64,000 bases of DNA, taken from positions 186,001 to 250,000 of the forward strand of contig NC_012966.1 in NCBI RefSeq assembly GCF_000027005.1, read 5' to 3'. Of this stretch, positions 1 to 11,499 are shown one piece after another. This stretch comes from Komagataella phaffii GS115. Lineage: Eukaryota > Ascomycota > Pichiomycetes > Pichiales > Pichiaceae. The notes beneath the pieces were generated by a model. The model made no database searches and was not told the origin of the DNA. It saw nothing but the letters and a program-made list of their open reading frames with translations. The translations under genes were made by a program, and so were the position numbers. Positions within the stretch are counted from its first letter, which is position 1, and every line of letters begins with the position of its first letter.

Positions 1-386
1 CAAAAATACATTTCGATGGTCAATTAACTATTCTTAAATCAGGAATATGGGTATACTGAGTCGTCAGAGCAGAGAGTACAAAAATTTCCGCTTGGACTGG
101 TGCACAGCGTAATTCTCATCACTTAAAAGAATAATTTCAGTTGTTCATCAAAAATCTCCTCTTAGCCTTAAAACGTAGATCTTTGTGAAAGAACAGGAGG
201 TAGCATCACTGCGTAGTAGCGTGGAAGGATTACTTGGGAGAAAATGTTTCTCACTGAAAAATTCTATTCTTTTTGAGTGGTCAAGTGGTGCAAGGATGAA
301 CGTCCCCTTTAGGGTTCTCATCAATTACAATTTTGATATACTTATCATCGCATTACTTTCTATGTACAAAGCGTATGAGAAGCAGG
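1..386. other. Intergenic, downstream of SEC16
   Basis: This is the left edge of the window, lying beyond the SEC16 stop codon. The only ATG-started or near-ATG reading frame here is short (about 74 codons), has no recognisable motif and overlaps the SEC16 end. I see no tRNA boxes, no repeats and no convincing coding sequence. It probably holds the SEC16 3' UTR and the flank of a gene outside the window. Confidence 0.5.
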
Positions 387-3300
387 CTATTTCTTGCTAT
401 TGGCCATAATATCAACGTAACCTGACCTTGGCCCTCGTTTCTTTGCTCTAGGAGCAGTCCTAGAACTTGCTATCGCCATTATATCATCTAACCCTGCATT
501 TGGTTTCAAAGTTCCATTTCCTGCAGGATTGACAGGAGATGGAGCCGTTTGTTGTCCGGATGGAGGTAATGTTTTCTGAACCGACGATTGTTCTTCATTT
601 TTTGATGATTCATTAGGCATACTGGGTGGAAGGGTTCCAATTGTATTTATATTCGATGCAGAAGGATCATTTCCGTTCTTCTTGAATGAGGGTGGAGGTG
701 GAGGAGGGGCAGTGGCTTCCAACTGCTCCTCCAGGGGCTTTGAAGTATCAATGTATCTCTTGAGGTTTTCATCGTATCGTAATGTCGATTTTTCTCCCAA
801 TTTAGCCCGATACACCTTCTTACTGTTGTCACTACCTGATCTCAACCATCCTAGCCATCTACCACTATCTTCCTTACCAGTTTTGGTTTCCTTTTGCTGT
901 TGTTCACTCTTGTTGGTACTGTGACGTCTTCTAGTACTTGCCTCCTTTGTATCCTCGTCATCGCTATCACTTACCTCTCCGTCAAAATCAGAGACCTCAT
1001 CCCCAAATGTTTCGTCATCCTTAACACTTGTATTGTCATCAAACGTTGGAATTGATAAAGGACTAAAACCTGAATTCTCACCGGGAGGTCTGAAAGCTGG
1101 AATCACGTTCTGGTCCAGCTGCGACTTGACCTCAGGTTCCACGATGGCCCTTACTGGCGCAATACCTGCAACGTCCTCGGTGTGAGCAGGCTTAAACACC
1201 GATATATCGCCTTGATTGGAAGGCTCCGAACTGTCAGTACTAGTTTTGAGATTCTCCTCAACATCAAGTTTGGTCTCCACGGGCTCTTTGGGCTTTTGTT
1301 TAGCTTCTGGCACCGAATAGCCAGGATAGCTAAAACTGTTCGCATCTGCCTCATCCATGAGTTCTTGGATGCTTGTTGCCTCATTGTCAATAGAAGTTTC
1401 TGCTGGCAGATAGGATGTATGGGTAGCGTTGGGAGCATACCTGTTAGATGCTGCTCTTCTGGTTCTACGGGCTTTTGTTGGCTTTCCGGCTGAAATATTT
1501 TGTGTTACAACTGGGGGAGACTTTACAGTGGTAGAGTTTTCAGTCTGAGGTTGAGTTGAAGGTGAGTCCTGAGTCATTTCAGTTGGTGTGACAGAGACTT
1601 CCACAATGTCTTCATTGACTTTGGAATACTCTGATGACCTCTCTGTATCTTTAGAGATATTATTAGCAGCTGTATCGGTACCGAGCTCATCCTTTGAGTT
1701 CCTTTCGTGTGGTATTTCAGCATCATCAGTTTGGGCCGGTGGTGCCTCGTTTGTAGGCGATTGCAATGCTTCAGCAACAATTGGTTCTGAAACATGAGCC
1801 GACAGTTGAGAACCATCTGCAACATCAGGTTGGGGCCCAGCAACTGGAGTAGCAGCATCAGGGACCGTTTGAGCATGCCCTTGCTCTTGGATTGAGCCTG
1901 TAGAAGGTGAAGTGTTTTGCTGTTCCAACACTGGTTCATTTGAGCTCCCCTGCAAAGTGCCTCGTAAGTGAGAGTCCGTTGTTATGGGTGGCTATCTGAC
2001 CTTTATCTCCTACTAACTCTACCGTATCATTCTTGGGCTCCGATACCTCCAAATCTGGGTGATTTTCGTGAGTTTCAACTTGTTCTGATTGGAATGAGTC
2101 GGCAACAATTGGATTTTGAATTGACAGGTTTTCCTGTTGCTCAACTTTCTGAACTTGCTCATGCTGAGCCGGTGGTGGTTGAACCTGCTGCTGCTGAGCT
2201 GGTGGTGGCTGAACCTGTTGTTGTTGAACTGGTGGCGGCTGAACCTGNTGNTGTTGAACTGGTGGTGGCTGAACCTGCTGNTGCTGAACTGGTGGTGGCT
2301 GAACCTGNTGTTGNTGAACTGGTGGTGGCTGAACCTGCTGNTGCTGAACTGGTGGTGGCTGAACCTGNTGTTGNTGAACNGGTGGTGGNTGAAACCTGCT
2401 GNTGNNGAANCTGNTGACGTGNNTCGNAACNTNTTACTTCATGACTGTTGTCATACGGAATAAAGTTCGAAGAAACGGCCTTCTCGTTAGGTGGGTTGCT
2501 TACTGGACTTTGATGGGCCGTATTAATGGATTCCTTCTGAGCACTTGACGTTGTATCATGGAAGACGTGTCCTTTTGCATCAATAGGTGCGTATCTCGAA
2601 GATCTATTGGACAAAGGTAATCTTAAAGGTGGTCCATTTTTTGAAGGGGGTAATGCAGCTGAGGAAGAAGCACCATGATTAGTGAAAGCATTACTTGGAA
2701 CCTGCTCGTTCAAATTTTCTTCAGTTCTTTGTAAGGAATTTGAACGACTGCTTTTGAAATCATTTCCTGAACCTAGTGGGTTGTGGCCCAGTGTATTAAT
2801 CTGATTGAGTGATGATCCTGGGTTTGGCATCTGGGCAATTATATGTGGAGGAAGTGGCAAACGATGCGGTGAATCTCCGTTCAATGAAGGCGTGGAAATT
2901 TTAGGTGTAGCGTTTGTAGACCCAGCATGAGAGTGGAGTTCGGAAACATCACCTTCGTTAGGTTGCTGATTGGGCATGGAATTAGATGGAAGGTAACCAC
3001 CTTGAGCAGGCATATTGACAGCTGAAACATTTCTTGGGTGATCAATACTTATACTGCTAGGAGCACGGTATTGCATATGCGGATTTCCTCTTGATCCAGG
3101 ATCAGATGGATTCTGGGTAGTGCTGTGATCGACATATCTTGAGCTTGCTTTTGTATTGGAAGTTGCATAATTATTTGCTAATGGAACCTGTGACAGTTGC
3201 CTATTGACTGCCTCTTTACCATATCCAACCTGAGGAGGAAGACTTCTGTTGTTAGCATCAACATGGCCATTGTTAACAGCATCAAAATGGGATGCACCAG

Positions 3301-6300
3301 ATCCATTAGAAACATGAGCCGCTGTATAGTCGGGGGAAGTATTGGTGGACATAGTGGCTGGCTGATAAAGGCTAGGACTGAGATAATTTGAGGATCCTTG
3401 GGTGGTAAACGCAGGCAGTTGCTGATGTACTTGGGGTTGATCGACCTTCGCAGTGTTGGAGGAAGAATTGAACGTTAAAACGTCTGCACCAGCCTTATTG
3501 TCCTCTGCTAGATGTTCGCCAGCAACAAACTTACTGAAACTTTTATCAAGTTGTCCCCATACTTTATCCAAATTGGTTTTCGAAAGACCCCCAAACCATG
3601 TATTCATAGATGAACCAGCCTCTGATAACAACAAAGATAGTGATTGAAGCTCGTGTAGCAAAACTTGATTTGAAATAACAGTTTTAGTGTTCTTTAGAGA
3701 TTGGAGTGCATAATTACAGTACTTTTCTGCTTCTGCCACTGCACCAATATCTGAAAGTATGCTTGCATGAATTGCCTTCATTACAACCAATTGTGGAATT
3801 CCATTGACAAACGCGCTGTTAGGCTTATTTTGAATTATCCATTCATAAACTTCGTTGAATATGATACTTTCAATATCTCTAGTGGCCACATGCGATTCAT
3901 TGGGGATGAGCGGCACCCCCGACATTGCAAAAACAATCTGTGCATACGTGAAAAACCCAACTTCTGTCAAAGTGTTACCAATAAGTAACAGAATGTTCTC
4001 AGGATTAGGTTTATTGTTTAAAATAAATGTCAGCAAGCTCTCAAAATTTTTGATAATGAAAGTTGAGTGGTGCTTGAGATCTTCAGCATCCGCTAGGTTT
4101 GATAGACCAAGGAAAAAAGTCAATTTCTTGCTAACAGGATCATGTTCATTGAAATTGTATTTCAAAAAAAGTTTTACTGTTGACGCATACTGTTCTGGAG
4201 CAATTAAGGAAGACAGCAATAAAGACATAGCCCAGTCACGATTGAATATAGAATACGAAAGAGCTCTTTGCTTCTCTCCAGTTTGCAGCAAGCCGTAAAG
4301 ATACGTCAATTCGGTAGGATCCAATGCAGAAGCATTTGCCCTTCTGTGAGTTGCAGTCTCAAGAGATTTTGTCAGTGCATTGTAGTCAATAGGCTCATCC
4401 GGGCTCACTTGTGTCTGTGGGTCCAATAGCTGGACAAGATTTTTGTTGAATACTTCAGGATTTTCATCTAGCTTCTGAACAGAATAAAGTAAAACTTTCC
4501 ACAGAAGAGATTTTTGTTCGCTTAGAACATCGCTTGATTCATTATAAGAAGCAATCTTCTGTTCTATCCACTTAGTTAATTCCTTCTGCTTTGCTTTACC
4601 CTTTGTGAGAGGACCAGGGAAACTTATAATAAGAGGATCAATCTTTATGACATCTTTATTCGAAACAATGTTGATCTCCACCTTACTTTGACCGTAAGTA
4701 TCAAATTTGGGTAGCATTGAAAGCGCTTTACCACCTCGGCACCAATGGAAAATTGGGAATTGTGTGCGATTGTATACTTCTGGATTTCTCACCACAGGGG
4801 CAGTCTGCTGCGTAATCGGAGGCAAGGCTGATATTTTGCGGTTATGTGATTTCACTCGAGGCGCCATTCCAGTACTGACAGAAGAGCGGGCTCTTCTGCC
4901 ACGGTTATTTGATGCAGCAAACGTAGCATTCGGAGAACGAGGGCTTAATCCAATTTGTGGAGAAACCTGTGATCCCATTCCAGTCTGCAAATGCAATGGC
5001 TGCATCCCAAATTGACTAACGGAAGGCTGATCGGATGCAGGATGACCAGCTTGAGAAATCATAGTTTGCGGGATACCTTGGGCTAACATGACTGGAGCAT
5101 TTGAGGAATTGAACTGTTGTCCTATTGAGGGTGCATAGTTGGAGGAATTTGGAGGAGCAAACTGCTGTGCAGGTTGGGGAGCATAGCTGGAAACATTTGG
5201 CGCATACCTGTTTGTTGTTGTTGAATGAGGCGGAACATCTGTTACTCTAGACGGTTGGGGATTCAAGCCATTGGATGGAGGTGCAAACTGGTTCTGAGTG
5301 TGAGTACTTGGCGAAGCATAACCAGTGTGTTGTGTAATCGCAGGAGGGGGCGCAAACATATTATTTGGTGGGGGGACAGGAACAGTTTGTGGGTTCAAAT
5401 CAGGGGTTTGCAATTGAGCTTTGTTAACCGGAGCATAGGGATTAACTGGTGGAGGAGGGACATGATTTATGTTGGTAGATCTGACAGTGGAAGATCTACT
5501 TCTATTGTGATAAGCAATGGATTCTATTTCGGCATAAGGATCCTTTGCATGAACAGATGGTTTGTTTCTTGTGAGATTGTTGATTGGAAGTTCAGAGTAA
5601 AAACTTTGCTTCTTTTTTACAGCTCTTTTCGGGGGCTGGGCATCAATATTGTTGAAAGAAATGTCTGTACCTACGGTCGAAATACTGGCCGCTCTAAGAG
5701 GGGGATAACCAGCGGAAGTATAATTTTGAGAGACTGTCTGAAGGTTTTTGTTGGATGGTTGAAGCCTTGTTTTCAACATATCTGGTGGAAAATCATAAGC
5801 ATCTGTTTTCTTTTTAGCTTGTTCCAATGCATCCAGCTTGGGGTGACCAGCGAACTCTTGAGCAGGAGAAAGGATATTTGGGTAGATCATAGTACGGTCA
5901 GGTACCGGAGTCGAAAGCCCAGCATGGTTATTACCTCCTGGATTATATCGATCAGATGGCATAGATTTTCTAATGGGCCTTCTAATAACAGTTTGGGTGG
6001 AGACGTCAGCAGATAGGTTATAATCCAATCTAGATTGATCCCTTGGCTGAGGTGGCTGATTCTGCCGGTAAGTTGTACCTCCACCATATTCTGAATACGG
6101 AGCTGCCATTTGGCCAACAGAATCTCCATACTGACGGTAAACAGGTTCACTGGTAATGGAGTGAGTATATTGTTGAGGCTGGTATGGTTGGACATCATCT
6201 GCCTCAAGAATTTCATCATCGTCCTCCAAAAAAGAAAACTTATTCTCAAACGAGTTCTCAGGTAAGCGTGTAGATTCTTGAGCATTAGAGATCCTGTCAT

Positions 6301-7891
6301 TTTGAACTGACTCAGGTTTGTCGAGTGTCTGGGTCATTTCTTGCTTGAGTAACTCGGCAAAGTCAGCACTTTCTCCCTCCGAAAATACGGACGACTTGTG
6401 AAAAGGACTATGAGCTGTTTGATGAGCATCTGCCGTTCCTTTATCGGGGTACTCGTCATGACCTATTTCAAACACCTGCCCAACTGATTCGGACACGAGC
6501 CAATCTGGCTCATGATTAGACTCTGTATTCCATACTGGTTCCGCTTCTTGCAGTTCAGGAGCTTGGCGAGGTGATGACTGGGCAAAAGAGTTGTTTCGTT
6601 CAATATGCCATGCATTAGGCTGTTCTGGATGATAGGGAGAAACTTCAGATTGTAGATGCTCTTTGCCAGTTGAATCTTGAAATCTGCCAGCTTCAATAAA
6701 TATTGGTACTTGCTCAGCATTGTTTTGAACCGGCTGGTGTGATCGTTCCTCCACCATAGGCTGGTTACTATAAGGTTCCTGCTCTAAAGCATGGAGGGCA
6801 TGCTGATCAAGTTTATGTTGCTGAGGGTACTGATCAGAAGCCTTATTGTCTGCATTCTGCTGGGCTTGACCCTGGAAATGATTGTTTGTAACAGGATCTT
6901 GAACTACGTTCTCTTCAGTCTTATCCCAAGGAAGTTTTTGTTCATCAGAAGACTGTTGAGGATTGAAATGAGAAGGGGTTTGGCTATGATGGCCTATTTC
7001 AGGCTCTTGTTGAAGATCTTTATGAGTATCCCAATCATCTAGTTCTTCGGACCCAAATTGTTCGTTATCCCAGGGAAGTTCATCATCATTTACTGCAGGA
7101 CTTTGTTGTCTGTCAGTATCCCAGTTTGAATTATTTCCAGAACGCTCAGTCCTTATTTCTTGCGCAGGGGGTTGGTAGCGAGTATCAGTATCCTGATCCC
7201 AAGAATCTTCAGCGTTCTGCGTATCCCATTGTAAGTGTTGAGGCTGCTGCTGAAAGCTTGAGTCTACGGCTGGCTCCTGAGGAGCTGAAGTAGAGTCATT
7301 CTGATGATAGTTACCTTCGTTATTATCCGCTTCCCAATGGGGCTTCCGCAACTCTTGCTGAGTCTGTTGATTATTCCAAGAATTCTGGTGATCACTAGAA
7401 GGATTCCAGGCAAAACTATCACTCTCATAAGCCTGAGATTGAAGAGATTGGTCATTTCCCCCTCGATGAAGGGAGTGAGGCGAAGCTCCGTATGTCGAAC
7501 GATGAAAACTGTTGTACTGGGATTGAACCTGTTCAGCAGTCTGATTACTCCCGACAGTCCAAGTGTTTGGACCATTTTGGCTTTGATAGCTTGAAGGATT
7601 ATCCATTGCAGTATCATCAGTATTCTGGAAGCTGAGACCAACTGCCTTGTGAGTAGGCTCAGCAAATTCTGGTTGACTAGGTATACTAGCATCCTTTTGA
7701 GCAGTTACAGCTTTAAAGTGATGATCAAACTGACTTCCGTCAATTTGAGCAGGAGCCCTGTATTTCCTTTGTTTCTGAGTGCGCTTTCTTACCCCCTCCT
7801 TAGCTGTGGAACCAATGTTAGTATTCTGCTGGGAAACAGGAGGTGGAGGAGCAGAGCCAGTTTGGGGAAGTAGAGGTGGCAATTGCGACAT
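387..7891 (-). CDS. SEC16: Sec16, COPII/ER exit site scaffold (frame broken twice)
   Basis: Sec16 is the peripheral ER scaffold that organises ER exit sites and recruits COPII. The N-terminal two fifths are disordered and Q/N/S/P-rich. The central conserved domain begins with the stretch reading FPIFHWCRGGKAL (about 4.75 kb) and runs to about 3.5 kb. The far C-terminus has the Sec16 signature WLGWLRSG followed by AKLGEKSTLRYDENLKRY, a proline run, and a basic tail ending in GYVDIMANSKK. The ATG at 7891 is chosen; the frame is open 15 nt further upstream but only from a TTG. Two single-base frame breaks occur. One is at an AAA (2392-2394) inside an N-rich 30-bp repeat. The other lies between about 1936 and 1997, where dropping one base from the CCCC at 1947-1950 would restore the frame. 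With both resolved the product is about 2500 residues, near the length I recall for the P. pastoris protein. The gene is essential in yeast, so errors are likelier than decay. Confidence 0.94.
2171..2400 (-). repeat. 30-bp tandem repeat in SEC16 (Q/P decapeptide)
   Basis: About seven and a half copies of a 30-bp unit lie head to tail. Read on the minus strand in the frame that joins the flanking Sec16 sequence, each unit codes for VQQQQVQPPP or a close variant. Unresolved bases (N) fall at recurring positions within the units, mostly third-codon positions of glutamine codons, as expected if slightly different copies were collapsed into one consensus. One unit has an extra A (2392-2394, gaaacc instead of gaacc), which shifts the frame. 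More Ns continue to 2432. The true copy number cannot be read from this sequence. Confidence 0.93.
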
Positions 7892-8368
7892 TTTTGATGG
7901 ATGCAATTGATTCTAAATCTAATTACAGTCACTCAGCTGGTGTTGCGATGATAGCAGTTCTTGCCAATGAATCCTGAAAGGAAATATAGTTGGAAGATGA
8001 TACACGTAAGTGACTTGAGTGATCAACGAGCGAAAACTGAACTACGGAAAGCATGTCGAACGCGAGAAGACGCTCGAAAATCCTATAGAGGAGATGTGAT
8101 GAGGTTGGTGAAGCTGAAAAGTTACAAGTACATCTATACTTTGAGAGGTAAGTCAATGAGGCGATATAGCAATTCATCCAAAGATCACACATTTATACAT
8201 AGACTTTGTAGTCTTTCCCCCAATGATTTACGCCTACTCGTCACCATAATTGATCCGTCTCTTCGACTTATCATTCTCTATCGCGAATGTATGAATTTTT
8301 TTTGAAAAAAAAATTCTAGTACTCCTCTCTCTTATCTTACACTTCACTAAGTTTCCTCTTTAGAGACC
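7892..8368. promoter_or_regulatory. Divergent promoter region SEC16 / ELP3
   Basis: This 477-bp stretch separates two divergently transcribed genes and should hold both promoters. A 112-codon ATG-started frame (7967-8305, + strand) is open here, but its product is basic, has no recognisable domain and would sit directly in the ELP3 5' leader; I treat it as probably non-coding. An A/T tract (about 8298-8313) lies just upstream of the ELP3 start. Confidence 0.55.
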
Positions 8369-10039
8369 ATGGCTGTGGGAATGCAAGTCACAAAGTCCAA
8401 ACAAAAAATGGCTCCAGAAAAGGAGCGGTTCTTGCAATGCTGTGGTGACATTTCTATGGAACTGGTGGCTTCTCTTAAGAACTCAAAAGATATTCATTTG
8501 AATGGTTTGATAACCAGATACTCTAAAAAATACAAATTGAAACAACAACCAAGACTCACGGACATTATCTCATCCATTCCAGATCAATACAAGAAGTATC
8601 TAATTCCTAAATTGAAGGCCAAACCTGTTAGAACTGCCTCCGGTATTGCTGTCGTTGCAGTAATGTGCAAACCTCATCGCTGTCCTCATATTGCTTACAC
8701 TGGTAACATTTGTGTTTACTGTCCTGGTGGTCCGGATTCTGACTTTGAATACAGTACACAATCATACACAGGTTACGAGCCAACATCAATGAGGGCCATC
8801 AGAGCTCGTTATGATCCATACGAGCAGGCTCGTGGTAGAATCGAACAGTTACGTCAGCTAGGACACTCGATAGACAAAGTTGAGTATATTATAATGGGAG
8901 GTACTTTCATGTCCTTACCTGTAGATTACAGAGAGGGATTTATAACCCAACTACATAATGCTCTTACGGGCTACAATGGGAAGGATATCGACGAGGCAAT
9001 AAAGTTTTCACAGCAATCACTTACCAAATGTGTGGGGATTACAATTGAAACCAGACCAGACTACTGTACAGAAACCCATCTTAGCGACATGTTAAAATAC
9101 GGGTGCACCCGTTTGGAGATTGGTGTTCAATCTGTTTATGAAGATGTTGCACGCGATACTAACAGAGGTCACACCGTCAAAGCTGTATGTGAAACCTTCG
9201 GTTACTCCAAAGATGCTGGGTATAAGGTTGTCAGCCATATGATGCCTGATCTGCCCAACGTCGGCATGGAAAGAGATTTAGAACAGTTCAAAGAGTACTT
9301 TGAAAGCCCAGCTTTTAGGACGGATGGGCTTAAGCTGTATCCAACTTTGGTCATTCGGGGAACTGGTCTCTATGAACTTTGGAAGACTGGACGTTACAGA
9401 TCTTACAACGCCAATGCCCTTATTGATCTAGTGGCTAGGATTATGGCATTAGTTCCTCCTTGGACCCGTATTTACAGAGTTCAAAGAGATATTCCTATGC
9501 CTTTGGTGACGAGTGGTGTTGAGAATGGAAATCTTCGTGAATTGGCTCTTGCTCGTATGAAAGACTTTGGTACTTCATGTCGTGATGTCAGAACGAGAGA
9601 AGTCGGAATACAGGAAGTGCATCATAAAGTGCAGCCAGATCAAGTGGAATTAATAAGAAGAGATTACTACGCCAATGGAGGTTGGGAAACTTTCCTTAGT
9701 TACGAGGACCCAAAGCAAGATATTCTTATTGGTTTACTGAGATTAAGAAAGTGCTCTAAGAAGTACACCTTCAGAAAAGAGTTTACCAGTCAACCAACGT
9801 CTGTTGTCAGAGAGCTGCATGTCTATGGGTCTGTAGTCCCGCTACATTCAAGAGACCCAAGAAAGTTCCAACATCAGGGTTTCGGCACTCTGCTGATGGA
9901 AGAGGCAGCACGTATTGCCAAAGAGGAACACGGTTCTGAAAAGCTCAGTGTTATTAGTGGAGTCGGCGTTAGAAACTACTACGCTCGTCTAGGTTACACT
10001 TTGGATGGCCCATATATGTCCAAATCATTGATAGACTAA
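8369..10039 (+). CDS. ELP3: Elongator subunit Elp3 (radical SAM / acetyltransferase)
   Basis: Elp3 is the catalytic subunit of Elongator, which makes the cm5/mcm5 group on wobble uridines of tRNAs. The 556-residue product is almost collinear with S. cerevisiae Elp3 (557). The radical SAM region carries the cluster cysteines C105, C115 and C118 in CPHI...NICVYCPGG. The C-terminal GNAT-type lysine acetyltransferase domain shows [16 protein letters not shown] and ends in YMSKSLID. The start ATG at 8369 is followed by the family's N-terminal lysine-rich segment. A CTG codon sits at the invariant leucine 295 ([11 protein letters not shown]), which argues that CUG means leucine here. The gene ends only 13 bp from the convergent neighbour. 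Confidence 0.98.
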   Translation: MAVGMQVTKSKQKMAPEKERFLQCCGDISMELVASLKNSKDIHLNGLITRYSKKYKLKQQPRLTDIISSIPDQYKKYLIPKLKAKPVRTASGIAVVAVMCKPHRCPHIAYTGNICVYCPGGPDSDFEYSTQSYTGYEPTSMRAIRARYDPYEQARGRIEQLRQLGHSIDKVEYIIMGGTFMSLPVDYREGFITQLHNALTGYNGKDIDEAIKFSQQSLTKCVGITIETRPDYCTETHLSDMLKYGCTRLEIGVQSVYEDVARDTNRGHTVKAVCETFGYSKDAGYKVVSHMMPDLPNVGMERDLEQFKEYFESPAFRTDGLKLYPTLVIRGTGLYELWKTGRYRSYNANALIDLVARIMALVPPWTRIYRVQRDIPMPLVTSGVENGNLRELALARMKDFGTSCRDVRTREVGIQEVHHKVQPDQVELIRRDYYANGGWETFLSYEDPKQDILIGLLRLRKCSKKYTFRKEFTSQPTSVVRELHVYGSVVPLHSRDPRKFQHQGFGTLLMEEAARIAKEEHGSEKLSVISGVGVRNYYARLGYTLDGPYMSKSLID

Positions 10040-10052
10040 TTATTTATGAGAA

Positions 10053-11267
10053 CTACCCTAAATTCTTTCTATATTCATCCCAAGCAGCACAAATGGTATT
10101 GATAAAGTTCGTTTTATCCGTTTCTGGATCTCCTCCTGTCTGGAAAGTGAATGCAAACTGTTCACTATCGATTCGAAGTTCACCCTCAATGTTTCTGGCT
10201 TTTGTAGAAGGTTTATATTCATCTTCGATTGCTCTGGACTCTACATCACCATCACCCTCTTCTTCTTTATCCTCTTTCTCGTTGGAATCACTATTGTCCT
10301 TTTCTACCAAATTTTCATTCTCCCCAAAAAAAGCAAATGTCTCTTGCTGAGCGCTTAACGGCTGGGAGGTTAACGGAGCAACTTTCTTGGTATCGTTTGA
10401 AAATACATCCGTCACATGCGGTGACTCTTGTTGCACCTGCATTTTAATATGACGCATCGGTGCCTGCCTTGCGCTAGTGTATACCTGCTGAGGTTGCTGG
10501 TTTCCCATTGGCGGTTGTCTACTTTGCTTCACGACTCCCGGTGCCACATTATTGGGAACTATGCAACCCTGCGCCATTAGTGCGCTGTGAGGAACAATAT
10601 AATGAGGTTCTGGTCCATAGACTGGGAAAGGCATCGGTGCGAACCCTGCTGTAGGCTGCGCTTGCGGGAAGGGATAACTTCTAAATCCGCCCTGAGGAAC
10701 AGATGTTAATGGTGGTTGTCCGCTAAAAGGCAGTCTACGTTTCCGGAATCTCTCGGGACCTGCTCCTTGTCCCTGTTGCGTGTAGTGCAAATTGGTTCGG
10801 ATTGGAGCGGATCTGATAGAGGGGTTGGATATATGGTTCCCATTGGCTATGTTCAAAGGAGGCGGCGCATTACGACGCTTCAAAGACTTGTTGGGCAAAC
10901 GAGTGGCTGATCTTGGTTGTTGCGGTTTATCAGCAAGGTCTTCTCCTACTGAATCGAGTGGTGGAAACGATTCTTGGTCAGCACGTTCAGAGACACCCTG
11001 TTCTCTCTTAGCGATGAGATCTTTTTGCTGCTCTTCTATTGTTTTACTACGTGCCAACGCCTCTTCAAACACTGGCTTTAATAACGGTAGTCCTGGTGAG
11101 AGGATCTGAATGGCGATGGACTCAATTTGTTGTTTGTTGCTATTGTTTCTCCTATCTGGGTTAGCGTCTGCGTTCTCGGACTTAGCAGTGGTCTCTTTAG
11201 AGCCTCTCTCGGTTTCCTGTACGGGCTCATCGTGTTTCTTGGAGTCGGTGTCGTTAACAGCAGTCAT
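10053..11267 (-). CDS. Unrecognised low-complexity protein with conserved-looking termini
   Basis: I do not recognise this 404-residue protein. The N-terminus (residues 1-50) is polar and charged. Residues about 48-90 look like a helix (SIAIQILSPGLPLLKPVFEE followed by a charged stretch). The middle (about 110-290) is disordered and rich in P, Q, G and basic residues (FRKRRLPF). Then comes an acidic run (about 325-345), and the C-terminal 50 residues look folded: EGELRIDSEQFAFTFQ followed by INTICAAWDEYRKNLG. The composition suggests an RNA- or chromatin-associated adaptor, but that is a guess. ATG at 11267 is the first in frame. It converges on ELP3 with a 13-bp gap and lies 232 bp downstream of the EPL1 end on the same strand. 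Confidence 0.82.
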   Translation of the reverse strand: MTAVNDTDSKKHDEPVQETERGSKETTAKSENADANPDRRNNSNKQQIESIAIQILSPGLPLLKPVFEEALARSKTIEEQQKDLIAKREQGVSERADQESFPPLDSVGEDLADKPQQPRSATRLPNKSLKRRNAPPPLNIANGNHISNPSIRSAPIRTNLHYTQQGQGAGPERFRKRRLPFSGQPPLTSVPQGGFRSYPFPQAQPTAGFAPMPFPVYGPEPHYIVPHSALMAQGCIVPNNVAPGVVKQSRQPPMGNQQPQQVYTSARQAPMRHIKMQVQQESPHVTDVFSNDTKKVAPLTSQPLSAQQETFAFFGENENLVEKDNSDSNEKEDKEEEGDGDVESRAIEDEYKPSTKARNIEGELRIDSEQFAFTFQTGGDPETDKTNFINTICAAWDEYRKNLG

Positions 11268-11499
11268 TATTCCACAAGTATGGCTATTCGAACCTGGTAT
11301 TGGAGCCAGGAGAGTTGTTGGTCCACTGATTCAGTTGGGAATTAAGTCTAAGAACCTACTATGTGTTTCAAATGCGAACTATGAAACCGCGGCACGTGAC
11401 GCGAATGTATGCGTATGGGGTTCAATGGATGTGAAAAATGTTACATAATAATTATACAACGGCTTTAAATATTATACAATGAATGGGGCTGCGAAGACG

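Noticed and set aside
1956..2030. Intron as an explanation for the second SEC16 break
   Set aside because: TACTAAC and GTAAGT here are on the plus strand, opposite to the gene. On the minus strand there is no consensus donor or branch point.
5225..6016. 263-codon plus-strand frame within SEC16
   Set aside because: It is antisense to low-complexity Sec16 coding sequence and its composition (W/R/S/I-rich) is that of a complementary shadow, with no motif.
7967..8305. 112-codon plus-strand frame in the SEC16/ELP3 spacer
   Set aside because: It has no recognisable motif, sits wholly in the divergent promoter and ELP3 leader, and the opposite strand is also open over part of it, as chance frames often are. 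It would need transcript evidence.
11270..11350. A tRNA-like B box (ATTCGAACC) upstream of the unrecognised gene
   Set aside because: The flanks do not fold into a T arm with an acceptor stem, and no A box lies at the right distance; it is also only a few bases from a start codon.
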